Positions 26,893-35,674 are shown, counted from the first letter of the stretch. The stretch is 64,000 nt of DNA from Streptomyces sp. 71268 (GCF_029392895.1 NZ_CP114200.1:4557001-4621000); one strand, 5' to 3'. Made by a program: numbers and translations. The notes: a model not told the origin generated them from the letters alone.

Positions 26893-27648
26893 TCAGCGGC
26901 CCAGCCGGCGGCTCCACGCCTCGCGCTCGGGCTCCCGCGCCGCGTCCGGGAGCGGGGCGGCCGGCAGCAGGGCGCCCGTGCGCGTCCAGCCCCAGGAGGC
27001 GAACGCGTGCTGTGCGGGCGGGTTGGTCGCGTCCAACGTCGCCGTCGCCAGCGGGCCCGTCGCACGGGCCAGGAGCTGATCGAGGAGGCGGGTGGCGATC
27101 CCCTGGCGGCGGTGCGCCGGCAGCACGCACAGCTCGGCGAGGCTGAACACCGGGCGCGAGTAGGTGAGTTCGTCGATCTCGGGCGGGATGCCCGCCTGGA
27201 ACCCGGGGTGCCACACGCGGGTGCGGTCGGCCTGGAAGCCGTAGGCGAAGCCGACCAGTGTGGGTGTGCTGGCGATGATCATCTCGAACTCGGGCTGGCC
27301 CACGTGCTCGGAGAAGCGGTCGAGGAAGGCCCGCCGACCGTGCCGCTCCACGCCGGCCCGCGCCCGCTCGGCCGCCTCGCGGCTCCACGCGCCGCCGGGC
27401 CGACCGGTTTCGGCCAGGCCGCCGCCGGTGGGTCCTGGGCCCGGACCCCCGGCGTCGGGGCGGCTCGCGCCGGCCCTTGGCGCCCCGGCCGGCGTCGCCT
27501 GGGCGACCGCGCCGGCGCCGGCGACCGGCCCGGGCGGTGGGGCCGCGCCCGGCGGCTCGCGGTACGCCGTGACGTACAGGTCAGCGATGGCCTCCCGCTG
27601 CTGCTCGGCCTGCCATCTGGTCAATCGTCGTAGGAACACCTCGGCCAC
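26893..27648 (-). CDS. GNAT family N-acetyltransferase
   Basis: 251 residues from GTG with GGGAGGA upstream. The C-terminal half carries the acetyl-CoA loop LAELCVLPAHRRQGIATRLLD (motif A, Q/RxxGxG/A) and LDATNPPAQHAFASWGW. The N-terminal part has a Pro/Gly/Ala-rich insertion of about 45 residues (residues 33-80) that looks like a flexible linker. The acceptor substrate is not predictable. It stands alone between the imine-reductase gene and the polyketide cluster border. Confidence 0.82.
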   Translation of the reverse strand: MAEVFLRRLTRWQAEQQREAIADLYVTAYREPPGAAPPPGPVAGAGAVAQATPAGAPRAGASRPDAGGPGPGPTGGGLAETGRPGGAWSREAAERARAGVERHGRRAFLDRFSEHVGQPEFEMIIASTPTLVGFAYGFQADRTRVWHPGFQAGIPPEIDELTYSRPVFSLAELCVLPAHRRQGIATRLLDQLLARATGPLATATLDATNPPAQHAFASWGWTRTGALLPAAPLPDAAREPEREAWSRRLGR

Positions 27649-28567
27649 GCATTCCTCCCCGCCCTGCCCACCCGTGTCGTACCTCTGAGGCCCCGCCGCG
27701 TTCCGCCGCCCCGCCCCTCGGGCGCGTGCCCCTCCCTCGGGCCGGGGCACTCATCCGCCCTGCGCACCCCCCGGAGAGGGCCGCTGGGGCCGGCTTCGGG
27801 AGTCGCCTCCGCCGAACCGTGGGGCGCGCGGCGAACGCGCCGTGTGATGGCCCATATCGTGGCAGCGCCAGGGCGTTGGCGAAACACCCGGAGCGAGGTG
27901 GGCCCGTACGCGCGCCCGGGCGCGTGCGCGCGGGGTCGTCGGTGGGCGGCGCGCGACCGGGCGCGGGAGCCGGCGGACGGTGCGGGTCGGCGGCGTGCGG
28001 ACGGTGCGGGCCGGCGGGCAGCCGGGCGGACGGGCCGGCGGTGACGAACGAGAGGCCGGAGACCGGGGGCCGGGGCCCGGCCGGCTCGTCGGGTGCGTGG
28101 GTGTGGGCGAATCGCGGGCGCTTCGGTAACCGGAAGGCGGGTGCGGGGCGGGAGTTCGCGCGCGGTGGCGAGAGGCGCGCGGGTAATGCGGAATCCGCGT
28201 GAGCAATCGGTTACGGGGCGTTGTTCGAGGCCGGTCAGCGATGGACGGTCATGCGTACCCCGGTCGACTGGGGAGTCGCTGGCAGCCGGATGGATATTTC
28301 AGACGGCTATTGTTGAATCTCGTAATGGATGGTTTTTGTTGACGTCGCAAGTTGTAGCCGTGTAGGTTTAGTGACCTATTGTGCGGTTACCACGGGGGCG
28401 GTCGCACGATTTCATCAACGTGCGGGCGGCGTCCGGTGGTTGGCTTACCGGTCGGTATCGGCTGCCGTGAAATCGCGAATTGACCATTAATTTACCCCGA
28501 GGTCTACCTCACGTCGAGAGTTCGCGCTCGACACAATGAGGATTCACGGTTGTTCAACGGGGTGAAA
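27649..28567. promoter_or_regulatory. Cluster-border intergenic region with promoter
   Basis: About 920 bp. From about 28290 to 28560 it is clearly less GC-rich than the surroundings. A promoter candidate, TTGACG (28339-28344), an 18-nt spacer and TAGGTT (28363-28368), matches the housekeeping consensus. TAGGT and ACCTA arms (28363-28378) overlap its -10 box. It would give the LuxR-like gene a leader of about 190 nt. No gene was found in 27649-28290. Confidence 0.5.
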
Positions 28568-29389
28568 ATGTCGACTTCGAGGTCGATCGCTGCGGTTCCC
28601 GATCCACCGGGCCGGCCGCCGTCGCCGGAAACGCCGCCGGCGCGGTCGCAGGTGGCCGACGATGTCGACGACGCGCTCGACCAGGTGCGCGCGCTCATCG
28701 AGACGGTGGTGACCCGGCACCAGGTCAGGACGCTCGACCAGTCGCTCCTGGTGACCACCGAGGACACCGAGACCGCGGTGCGGGCGCTCGATCGCCTGGT
28801 GGCCGGCGCCGAGCACACCGTGTCCGTCCTCGTGCCGTCCAACTCCACCGCCGTCAAGGTGTTGACCGGGGTGCTGGAGAGGCTGGCGGGGCGCTGGGCC
28901 GGCGCGGTGCGGGTGCGGCTCATCTGCTCGCCGGAGGTCGCCGTCGCGCACCGGCTCGGGGAGATCGAGCGTGTCGACGACGCGGCCGAGACGGTCCAGG
29001 TGCGGCTCGCGGGGGAGTCGCAGCGCGGGCTCGTCATCATCGACAACCGGGTCGCGCTGGTGCGCTCCGACCCCGAGGCGGGCGACAACCAGGCGTCGCT
29101 GGTGCGCGCTCCCGTCGTGGTGAAGGCGCTGCACGACATGTTTATGGGCACCTGGCGGCGCGCTATCCCGCTCACCGAATACGAGCAGATAAGCGAGTAT
29201 CTGCGCGGCGGCTCCGGGGCCCAGATCCTGCGCTTTCTCTACGAGGGATACACCGACGAGGCCGCCGCCCGGGAATTGTCGGTTTCCGTACGCACCTACC
29301 GGCGCCGGGTCGCCGAAATCATGCGCGCGCTCGGCGCCACCTCGCGCTTTCAGGCAGGCGTGTACACCCTGCGGATGGGGCTGTTGTAG
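28568..29389 (+). CDS. LuxR-type HTH transcriptional regulator at the polyketide cluster border
   Basis: 273 residues from ATG 28568. The last 60 residues form a GerE-like HTH (QILRFLYEGYTDEAAARELS, then VRTYRRRVAEIMRALGATSRFQAG). The N-terminal 200 residues, with TLDQSLLVTTEDTETAVRAL, TVSVLVPS and RGLVIIDNRVALVRS, resemble the TrmB/PLD-like sensory fold of small LuxR regulators rather than a receiver domain. It carries its own promoter and terminator and is the first plus-strand gene of the cluster, so it is a candidate pathway-specific activator. No TTA codon was found in it. Confidence 0.82.
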   Translation: MSTSRSIAAVPDPPGRPPSPETPPARSQVADDVDDALDQVRALIETVVTRHQVRTLDQSLLVTTEDTETAVRALDRLVAGAEHTVSVLVPSNSTAVKVLTGVLERLAGRWAGAVRVRLICSPEVAVAHRLGEIERVDDAAETVQVRLAGESQRGLVIIDNRVALVRSDPEAGDNQASLVRAPVVVKALHDMFMGTWRRAIPLTEYEQISEYLRGGSGAQILRFLYEGYTDEAAARELSVSVRTYRRRVAEIMRALGATSRFQAGVYTLRMGLL

Positions 29390-29409
29390 CGGGCCGCGCG
29401 AAGAGCGGA

Positions 29410-29446
29410 CCGGAGGGCTGTCGCGCACCGCGCGGCAGCCCTCCGG
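29410..29446 (+). terminator. Strong hairpin terminator after the LuxR-like gene
   Basis: CCGGAGGGCTG (29410-29420) pairs perfectly with CAGCCCTCCGG (29436-29446), with an inner CGCGC/GCGCG extension. It starts 21 nt after the stop codon. There is no T-run, as is common in Streptomyces. Confidence 0.85.
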
Positions 29447-29559
29447 GGCATTCTGTACCAGTGATGTGGAGCATGCTGTACCGGTTATACGGTGCACCGT
29501 GTACCGGTATTCCGGAGCATCCTGCGCCGTTTTTGTGGGGCGGCTTGTACCGCATCTCC
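29445..29559. repeat. Five tandem 23-bp iterons (core CTGTACCGGT)
   Basis: Copies begin at 29445, 29468, 29491, 29514 and 29537 with exact 23-bp spacing. The consensus is GGRGCATNCTGTACCGGT plus 5 variable bases. Copies 2 and 3 together form an inverted repeat centred on ACGGTGCACCGT (29489-29500). Copy 4 is the most diverged (TGCGCC for TGTACC). The array lies between a terminator and the recombinase-like gene, 358 nt upstream of its start, in a position suited to a cooperatively binding regulator. Confidence 0.85.
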
Positions 29560-29916
29560 GGGCCGGAGACAACAACTTGCCACCGCGAATTGCGGCCTGC
29601 CGAAATCGTCTTTCGCCGCTGGCATCTTGTGGACTCCGCGTTGTGTCACGCCGCGCGCCCGACCTAGCGTGAGGGCGTCGCGGGACAGACGCCGATCTGG
29701 CCTCTCCGGAAGGCCGGTCCATCCCGCCGCGGGCCCTGGTCAGGCCCATCGCGCTCGTACCGCCCACCACCCGGCGCCGTGCCGCAACGACGCGGCCCAC
29801 GGGAGCGGGAGGGGCACCGCGCGCCACGAGTCACCGTTCGAACGCCACTGTCCGAGCGGCGCGCGTCCGCCGCGCTCCGCACGATCACACGACGTACATG
29901 ACTACGGGGGAGTTTC

Positions 29917-30816
29917 ATGCATTTGTCGTCGCCGGTCCATGACCGAATATCGTCCCAGCGGGCCCAGCGGGCCGTCGCCGGTTCCGCTGGGACCCACGCC
30001 ACCGACGCGCCCGGACGGGGCGGCAAGCCGCGCATCTGGGGGCGCCCGCCGTACGGCTACCGCGCCGTCGCCGGCCCGGAGGGGACCGGGCTGCGCCTGG
30101 TGCCCGACGAGCGCACCGCGCCGATCGTCCGGCGCATCTTCGACGAGTACCTGGACGACCGTGGCCTGCAGATCATCGCCGAGGGCCTGACCGCCGACGA
30201 GGTGCCGAGCCCCGGCTCGCACGGCCCGCGTACCGGCGAGGGCGCCGCGGCCTGGTCCAAGAGCGCGGTCCGCGCGATCCTGGTCAACCCGCGCTACGCC
30301 GGCCACGCGGCCGCCGGCAGCGGCGGCAAGGGCACGGCCCTGTGTACGCCGGTGCTGGCCACCGACGTCTTCGAGCGGGTGCGGGCGCGCTTCGAGGCCC
30401 GCCGTGCCCGGCCCGAGCGGGACGCGGCGGCCGCGGCGGCCCGCGAGTACGCGCTGCGCGGCATGGTCCGCTGCGCGCGCTGCAACCGGCTGATGCAGGG
30501 CACCTGGAACAACGCGGAGCCCTACTACCGCTGCCGCTTCCCGGCCGAGTACGCGACGGCCAACCAGATCGAGCACCCGCGCAACGTCTACCTGCGCGAG
30601 CAGAGCGTGCTCGGCCCGCTCACCTCCTGGCTGCGCTCGGTGGCGGCGCCCCAGTGGCGCGTGCCGCCGCTGCGCACCGCCGACGGCCGGGCCCGGCTCG
30701 ACGCGTTCCGCGCGATGGAACTGCGCATGGTCTACGACGACTCCACGCGGCTGCTGCGCGTCAAGGCGACGGCGGGCCCCGACGGCACCGTGCTGCGCGG
30801 CACGCTCGCCCTCTAG
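29917..30816 (+). CDS. Serine-recombinase-like protein without catalytic domain
   Basis: 299 residues. It contains the 'recombinase' DNA-binding domain of large serine recombinases (WGRPPYGYRAV, then IVRRIFDEYLDDRGLQIIAEGL, WSKSAVRAILVNPRYAGHA; about residues 40-140). A zinc ribbon of the type MVRCARCNRLMQGTW, then YYRCRF, follows. The N-terminal resolvase domain with the nucleophilic Ser (about 140 residues) is absent, and the gene is not visibly truncated: ATG 29917 has GGGGGAG upstream and codon bias is normal from the start. It therefore cannot recombine DNA by itself. I infer a DNA-binding regulator or a relic. Confidence 0.8.
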   Translation: MHLSSPVHDRISSQRAQRAVAGSAGTHATDAPGRGGKPRIWGRPPYGYRAVAGPEGTGLRLVPDERTAPIVRRIFDEYLDDRGLQIIAEGLTADEVPSPGSHGPRTGEGAAAWSKSAVRAILVNPRYAGHAAAGSGGKGTALCTPVLATDVFERVRARFEARRARPERDAAAAAAREYALRGMVRCARCNRLMQGTWNNAEPYYRCRFPAEYATANQIEHPRNVYLREQSVLGPLTSWLRSVAAPQWRVPPLRTADGRARLDAFRAMELRMVYDDSTRLLRVKATAGPDGTVLRGTLAL

Positions 30817-31411
30817 CCCCCACCGCCGCCTCCGGGCCCCCCGCCCTCCCCGTCCTTCCGCCCTTCCAGGCCCTTCCGTCCTCCTGTCATCGCGTCCTCG
30901 TGCGCCGGCGCGCCGCGTATACCCGTACGTCGGTGCCCGGTGGGGGAATTCGGCTTTTCCAAACACCCATGAGCGGTACGGACCTCGGTTCGGCGTCGCG
31001 TAGCGTTTGTGGTGGGGCGCCGAACGGAAAAGCGGGGGCTGACCGTACGGCGGGTCTCTCGGCGCGAGTTCTCCGGAGGCGGCGCGGGGCCCGAGGCAGG
31101 CCCGGGGGAAGCCGGTGGGGGCCGGTGGGAAATGTGGCGCGGACACGGCCTCGGGCGCCGGGAAGACGGTCGCCCGCACCGATGTGCCGCCCCGTGGCCG
31201 GGGGCGCGAACGAGAACACGAACGACAACGCGAAACGACGCGAACGACAACGCGAACAAGCGCGAACGCGGAACGCGAACGACGACGCGAACGCGACTGG
31301 CGAATGCCGACGTTGACGCGGAAGCGAAACGCGAACGCGAACGCGAAAGGGCCGACGTCGATCGGCCGTCCGATGTCCATGACCTGATCGTGCGGAAGCT
31401 GGCGAACTGAA
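30817..31411. other. Intergenic region with ACGCGAA-type repeats
   Basis: About 595 bp upstream of the first synthase gene. From 31206 to 31349 the sequence consists largely of degenerate CGAACG/CGAAAC/ACGCGA units with A-rich spacing, at least twelve copies. An open frame across it would encode an Arg/Asn/Thr/Asp low-complexity peptide and is not credible as a gene. The promoter of the first dehydratase gene must be in this interval. Confidence 0.6.
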
Positions 31412-31792
31412 ATGAGCGCGGTAGACCTGTTGCCCGGCGCCGAGGTGGTCAGCCTCGACGCCGGCACCATCCACACCCGAACCACCGTTGACCCGTCGGC
31501 GCCCGTGTTCGCCGGCCACTACCCGCACTTCCCGCTGCTGCCGGGGGTGTTCACGCTGGACGCGGTCGACCACGCGGTGCGGCTGCACGCCGAGCGCACC
31601 GACGGGGCGCGCACGGAGCTGGTTGAGGTGCGCTCGGTGCGCTTCGCGGCTCCCGTCTTCCCCGGTGACGTGCTGACCGTGGAGTGCACCGTCAAGCGCG
31701 GCGACGACGGCGAGCGCGACGTGCGGGTGCGCTGCCGCACCGACCGCGACAAGGCGTCCACGCTGCGGCTGCGCTACCGCGACGCCGCCTGA
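31412..31792 (+). CDS. Hot-dog 3-hydroxyacyl-ACP dehydratase subunit, His-containing type (DH-A1)
   Basis: 126 residues of one hot-dog fold. VFAGHYPHFPLLPGVFTLDAV corresponds to the FabZ motif GHFPxxPxMPG followed by the catalytic-acid position, which is Asp here instead of Glu. It would dehydrate 3-hydroxyacyl-ACP to build conjugated double bonds. The following dehydratase gene encodes a partner with a different motif set, and the same pair recurs at 41165-42197. A heterodimeric dehydratase like ApeI/ApeP of aryl-polyene pathways is a good model. There is no strong ribosome binding site; the preceding AACTGAA lies 2 nt before the ATG. Confidence 0.8.
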   Translation: MSAVDLLPGAEVVSLDAGTIHTRTTVDPSAPVFAGHYPHFPLLPGVFTLDAVDHAVRLHAERTDGARTELVEVRSVRFAAPVFPGDVLTVECTVKRGDDGERDVRVRCRTDRDKASTLRLRYRDAA

Positions 31793-31891
31793 CGTACGGA
31801 CCGACGCCGGGCCCGTACCGCCTGAGGTACGGACCGATGCCGGGCCCGTACCGCCTGACGCGCGGGCCGACGCCCCGCCCGTACCGCCTGA
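31793..31891. repeat. Three tandem 33-bp repeats, each a GGTACGG/CCGTACC hairpin
   Basis: Units at 31793-31825, 31826-31858 and 31859-31891 start CGTACGGACCGACGCC (or variant) and end CCCGTACCGCCTGA. The GTACGG and CCGTACC arms can pair within each unit, giving three successive hairpins between two dehydratase genes. The third copy has lost most of its left arm. Possible mRNA processing or attenuation element. Confidence 0.8.
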
Positions 31892-31966
31892 TCGACGGCG
31901 CGCAGCGCCGCACCGCCCACGCACCTGGCCGCGCGCCGGGACGAGATTCGACGGAGTGTGGTTCGA

Positions 31967-32494
31967 GTGACCGCCACCGAGTCCGGGCCCATCGGCCCGC
32001 ACCGACTGAAGACCCTGATCCCGCACCGCTTCCCGATCCTGCTGGTGGACCGGGTGGACGAGGTGACCCCCGGCGAGCGGATCGTGACCCGCAAGGCCGT
32101 CTCGGTCAACGAGCCCTGGTACCAGGAGCTGCCCGACGAGACGCCCGACGCCGGCTACGCCTACCCGGTGGCGCTGCTCATCGAGTCCTGGTGCCAGAGC
32201 GCGGCGCTGCTCGCCGCCTGGGACCAGGACCCCGAGGCGACCGACGGCCAGGTCGCGCTGTTCGGCGGGATGAGCGGCATCGAGGTCGTCGGGCGGGTAC
32301 TGCCCGGTGACGTGCTGCGGCACGAGGTGCGCATCAGCCGCGCCTTCGCCGGTACCTGGTTCTTCGAGGGCGCGACCACCACAGACGACGGGCGCGAGGT
32401 GCTGCGCGTGGAGTCCGTGATGACCGCCATGCGCCCCAGCTCGGTGCTGGCCCCGCCGCAGGAGCAGCCGGTCGCCGCCACGGCCGACGCGTAA
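31967..32494 (+). CDS. FabA/FabZ-like hot-dog protein without the GHFP histidine (DH-B1)
   Basis: 175 residues from GTG 31967, with GGAG 10 nt upstream; GTG 31958 is an alternative. It opens with the FabZ signature LIPHRFPILLVDRVDEV and continues VSVNEPWYQELP. Where FabZ has GHFPxxPxMPG it reads DAGYAYPVALLIESW, so the catalytic His is missing while a Glu sits in the acid position. Catalysis alone is doubtful. It most likely pairs with the preceding His-containing subunit, each giving one residue of the active site. Its paralogue is encoded at 41721-42197. Confidence 0.8.
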   Translation: MTATESGPIGPHRLKTLIPHRFPILLVDRVDEVTPGERIVTRKAVSVNEPWYQELPDETPDAGYAYPVALLIESWCQSAALLAAWDQDPEATDGQVALFGGMSGIEVVGRVLPGDVLRHEVRISRAFAGTWFFEGATTTDDGREVLRVESVMTAMRPSSVLAPPQEQPVAATADA

Positions 32495-33027
32495 CCCGCG
32501 GACCGAAGGCGGCCCCGCCCGGAGCCGCCCCCGATGGACCAACTCCCGCACTACCCCGATCACCCAACTCCCACCCCAATCCCAACCCCAGCGCCGGTCC
32601 GGCCGGAGGCCGCCGTCACGACGGCGAGCACCGGCCGGGCCGGCGCCGGTGTGTTCGGGAAGCCGGTCGGGGCGCGCTCCCGTACGTGCGGGGGATCCCG
32701 TCGGGGAGCCCGTACGCCTCATCCGCCACAAAGCGAGGCAATGCCGGGGCCGACGAAATGCGGCGGCGGCCCCGGAGATGTCACTGAACCGCAACAGATA
32801 TCGCGGTTCTGTTATTCGCGAGTAACGACTTATTCATTGTCGATCGGCCTTTGTGGCGTGGCACACAACGGGCCCCAAGTGGGTCTTGGAAAAAGCGCTG
32901 TTGGGCTATCTGTGAACACCCATCGATGGTGGCTCAGGCGCCTTCACGCTGCCTAATATCGAAGTGTCGGAACGCGAGAGATCGACGTTCTGAATTCCCC
33001 TCAGAAGCCCGAGAAAGGTGTTCATAA
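32495..33027. promoter_or_regulatory. Promoter region of the ACP-ketosynthase operon with palindromic operator
   Basis: About 530 bp; the part from 32790 to 33020 is less GC-rich. GTTATTCGCGAGTAAC (32811-32826) is an almost perfect 16-bp palindrome and a good operator candidate. The ACP gene has GAAAGGTG about 6 nt before its ATG. No gene was found. Confidence 0.5.
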
Positions 33028-33288
33028 ATGTCGACCGCCACCAAGCAGGAGCAGCTCGACGAGATCCGCGAGATCGTCGCGGAGGTGCTGGAGCTTGAGC
33101 CCGAGGAGATCTCGGAGACCAGCCACTTCATCGAGGAGCACGAGGCCGACTCGCTGCGCGCGATCGAGATCCTCGCCCGCCTGGAGAAGAAGTACAAGGT
33201 GGAGATCCCGCAGTCGGAGCTGCCCAAGATGATCAACCTCACCGAGGTCTACAACGTGCTCGCCGAGCACGCTGGTTGGCAGGGCTGA
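33028..33288 (+). CDS. Acyl carrier protein
   Basis: 86 residues. The phosphopantetheine attachment site is S42 in EADSLRAIEIL; a canonical helix-loop-helix precedes it (EIREIVAEVLELEPEEI) and KYKVEIPQSEL follows. It is the only ACP in the cluster and must serve all three ketosynthase pairs. The first ketosynthase gene begins 5 nt downstream. No phosphopantetheinyl transferase gene is in the window, so a host enzyme must activate it. Confidence 0.95.
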   Translation: MSTATKQEQLDEIREIVAEVLELEPEEISETSHFIEEHEADSLRAIEILARLEKKYKVEIPQSELPKMINLTEVYNVLAEHAGWQG

Positions 33289-33293
33289 GCCTC

Positions 33294-34505
33294 ATGTCAC
33301 TCCGACGGGTAGTCATCACCGGCCTGGGGCCCGTGTCGAGCATCGGGATCGGGGCGTCCGCGTACAGCGAGGGGCTGCGCGAAGGCGTCAACGGCGTCTC
33401 GCCGATCGCCTGCTTCGACCCCACCGGCTTCCCCTACATCATGGCCGGCGAAGTCCACGCCTTCCGGCCAGAGGACATGGTCCGGCGGCTGTCTGTCGAC
33501 GAGTGGGGCCGTACCAGCCTCTTCGCGGCGTCCGCGGCCCGCCTCGCGGTCGCGGACGCCGGGATCGACGAAGACGAACTGGCCGCCTCTCGCGCCGGAT
33601 CGAGCATGGGCACCACCGGCGGGGAGTCGCAGGTGCTGGAGAAGCTCACCGAGGACTCGCTGACCGCCGGCATGGGCGGCCTGGACGCGGGTCTGATCCG
33701 CCAGGTCTCCAGCGCCCGGCTGTCCCAGGCGGTCAACCGCGAACTGCGCCTGACCGGCGACGCCGTGACCCTGTCCACCGCCTGTTCGGCCAGCAACTAC
33801 GCGCTCGGTTACGCGTACGACCTGATCCGCACCGGCGAGGCGGACTACATGATCGCCGGTGGCGCGGACTCGGTCGGCCGCTGGTCGCACGCCGGGTTCT
33901 ACCGGCTCGGCGCGCTCACCGAGAAGGCGTGCTCGCCCTTCGACGCCAACCGCTCCGGCATCATCACCGGCGAGGGCGGCGCGGCGATGTTCCTGGAGTC
34001 GCTGGAGTCGGCCCAGGCGCGCGGCGCGCACATCCACGCCGAGGTGCTCGGCTACGGGCTCAACTGCGACGCCAACCACATGGTCGCCCCGAACCGGGAC
34101 AGCATCGCCGAGTGCATGCGCATCGCGCACGCCAACGCGGGCGTCAAGGCCGAAGAGGTCGACTACATCTGCGCCCACGGCACCGGCACGCCGGCCAACG
34201 ACTTCGTCGAGGCCAGCGCCGTCGTGGACGTCTTCGGGGAGAACCCGCCGCCGATCAGCTCCACCAAGTCGATGCTCGGCCACACCATGGGCGCGGCCTC
34301 CGGGCTCGGGGCGATCGCGTCGGTGCTCGGCATCGCGGGCTCGTTCCTGCCGCCCACCATCAACTTCAACACCCCGGACCCGGACATGCCCAAGATCGAC
34401 CCCGTGCCGAACAAGGCACGCGCCGCGGACGTGCGGATCGCGCAGGTCAACGGCTTCGCGTTCGGTGGAAACAACGCCATCGTGATGCTGGGGAGGCCCG
34501 AGTGA
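33294..34505 (+). CDS. Ketosynthase, KS-alpha (KS1)
   Basis: 403 residues with a complete thiolase-fold active site: C164 in LSTACSASNYALG, H295 in CAHGTGTP and H330 in MLGHTMGAASG. It condenses malonyl-ACP with the growing chain as the catalytic half of a KS/CLF heterodimer; its partner gene overlaps the stop by 4 nt. Downstream of the ACP, upstream of CLF1. The sequence is closer in style to FabF-like KS of highly reducing type II systems (ishigamide and related) than to aromatic-polyketide KS; that is inference from gene context and motifs, not from a tree. Confidence 0.93.
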   Translation: MSLRRVVITGLGPVSSIGIGASAYSEGLREGVNGVSPIACFDPTGFPYIMAGEVHAFRPEDMVRRLSVDEWGRTSLFAASAARLAVADAGIDEDELAASRAGSSMGTTGGESQVLEKLTEDSLTAGMGGLDAGLIRQVSSARLSQAVNRELRLTGDAVTLSTACSASNYALGYAYDLIRTGEADYMIAGGADSVGRWSHAGFYRLGALTEKACSPFDANRSGIITGEGGAAMFLESLESAQARGAHIHAEVLGYGLNCDANHMVAPNRDSIAECMRIAHANAGVKAEEVDYICAHGTGTPANDFVEASAVVDVFGENPPPISSTKSMLGHTMGAASGLGAIASVLGIAGSFLPPTINFNTPDPDMPKIDPVPNKARAADVRIAQVNGFAFGGNNAIVMLGRPE

Positions 34506-35674
34506 GCACAGCGACCGCACCCACCACGGCGCCCGCCGAGCCCGGGACCCGGTCCACCGCGCTGGCCATCACCGGCTTCGGCGTGCTCTCCGGCGCCGGC
34601 ATCGGCCCCGAGGCGCTGGCCGCCGCGCTCGCCGCGCCGGCCGCCCCGGTGGACGTCAGCGAGATGTTCGAGGAGGAGCTGCCGCGTAACGACGCGCACG
34701 CGCTGGTGGACTTCAAGGTCCGCGACCACCTCGGCCGCAAGGGCACCTCGTTCTTCGACCGCTCCACCTCGCTGGGCATGGTCGCCTGCAAGGAGGCGCT
34801 GGCCGACAGCGACCTGGAGATCGACGACGACAACCGGGCCCGCATCGGCATCACGCTCGGCACCACCGCCGGCAGCGCCAAGTCGACCAGCGACTACAGC
34901 AAGGACACCTTCGTCCAGGACCGGCCCTACCTGGTCAACCCGCTGCTGTTCCCGAACGCGGTGATGAACTGCGCGGCCGGCCAGTCGGGCATCAAGTTCG
35001 GCCTGCAGGGCCCCAACGCCACCATCGCCGGTGGCCCGATGGCCATGCTGAACGTGCTGCGCTACACCCGCAACCTCATCAACTGCGGTTACGCCGACGC
35101 GCTGTTGGCCGGCGCGGTCGAGGAGTTCAGCCCGCAGGAGTCGTGGGCCGTGCACTACGCGCAGTCCGTCTACGGCGGCGACGCGGCACCCGGTGAGGGC
35201 GCGGCCGTCTTCGTGGTCGAGAACGCGGAGTCCGTACGGGCCGCCGGGCGCACCCCGGACGCCGAGGTGCTCTCCGTCGAGGTCGGGGTCTTCGACCCGC
35301 CGGGCCCCGACGGCGAGTTCAGCCGCGGCCTCGGCCTGTGCATCAGCCGCGCCCTGGAGCGCGCCGGCGTCACCGCGGCCGACATCACCACGGTGGCCAC
35401 CGCCGCCAACGGGATGACGCTGCTCGACGACGCCGAGGAGCGCGCCATCGGCGCGATTCTCGGCGAGGGCGCCCAGCGGCTGCGGGTCAAGGAGGCCACC
35501 GGCGAGGCGTTCAGCGCCTCCGGCGCCTTCCAGCTCGCCGCGCTGCTCGCCCGGCACCGGGCGGAGCCCGCGCGGGACGGCGAACTGTCGCTGATCACCA
35601 CGCGGTCCGCCGAGGGCGCGGCCGGGGCGGCCGTCGTCAGGGGGTGGAGTCGTGCCGGTGGCGATCACGGGTAG
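34502..35674 (+). CDS. Chain-length-factor-like KS-beta (CLF1)
   Basis: 390 residues of ketosynthase fold from GTG 34502, overlapping KS1 (GTGA). The active-site segment reads GPNATIAGGPMAML where KS has TAC, so the nucleophilic Cys is absent. The HGTGT and GHT motifs are also replaced (ATAANGMTLLDD, EATGEAFSASGAF). This is the expected KS-beta partner of KS1 and should set chain length. It is the only full-length one of the three Cys-less partners in the cluster. Confidence 0.9.
   Translation: MSTATAPTTAPAEPGTRSTALAITGFGVLSGAGIGPEALAAALAAPAAPVDVSEMFEEELPRNDAHALVDFKVRDHLGRKGTSFFDRSTSLGMVACKEALADSDLEIDDDNRARIGITLGTTAGSAKSTSDYSKDTFVQDRPYLVNPLLFPNAVMNCAAGQSGIKFGLQGPNATIAGGPMAMLNVLRYTRNLINCGYADALLAGAVEEFSPQESWAVHYAQSVYGGDAAPGEGAAVFVVENAESVRAAGRTPDAEVLSVEVGVFDPPGPDGEFSRGLGLCISRALERAGVTAADITTVATAANGMTLLDDAEERAIGAILGEGAQRLRVKEATGEAFSASGAFQLAALLARHRAEPARDGELSLITTRSAEGAAGAAVVRGWSRAGGDHG

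Noticed and set aside
29917..30816. Remnant of an integrated element with attachment sites
   Set aside because: No integrase catalytic domain, no tRNA target, no flanking direct repeats and no other phage or ICE genes were found nearby.
31009..31410. Possible small gene just upstream of the first dehydratase gene
   Set aside because: The translation is a low-complexity run of Arg, Thr, Asn and Asp from the ACGCGAA repeats, without a good start or RBS.
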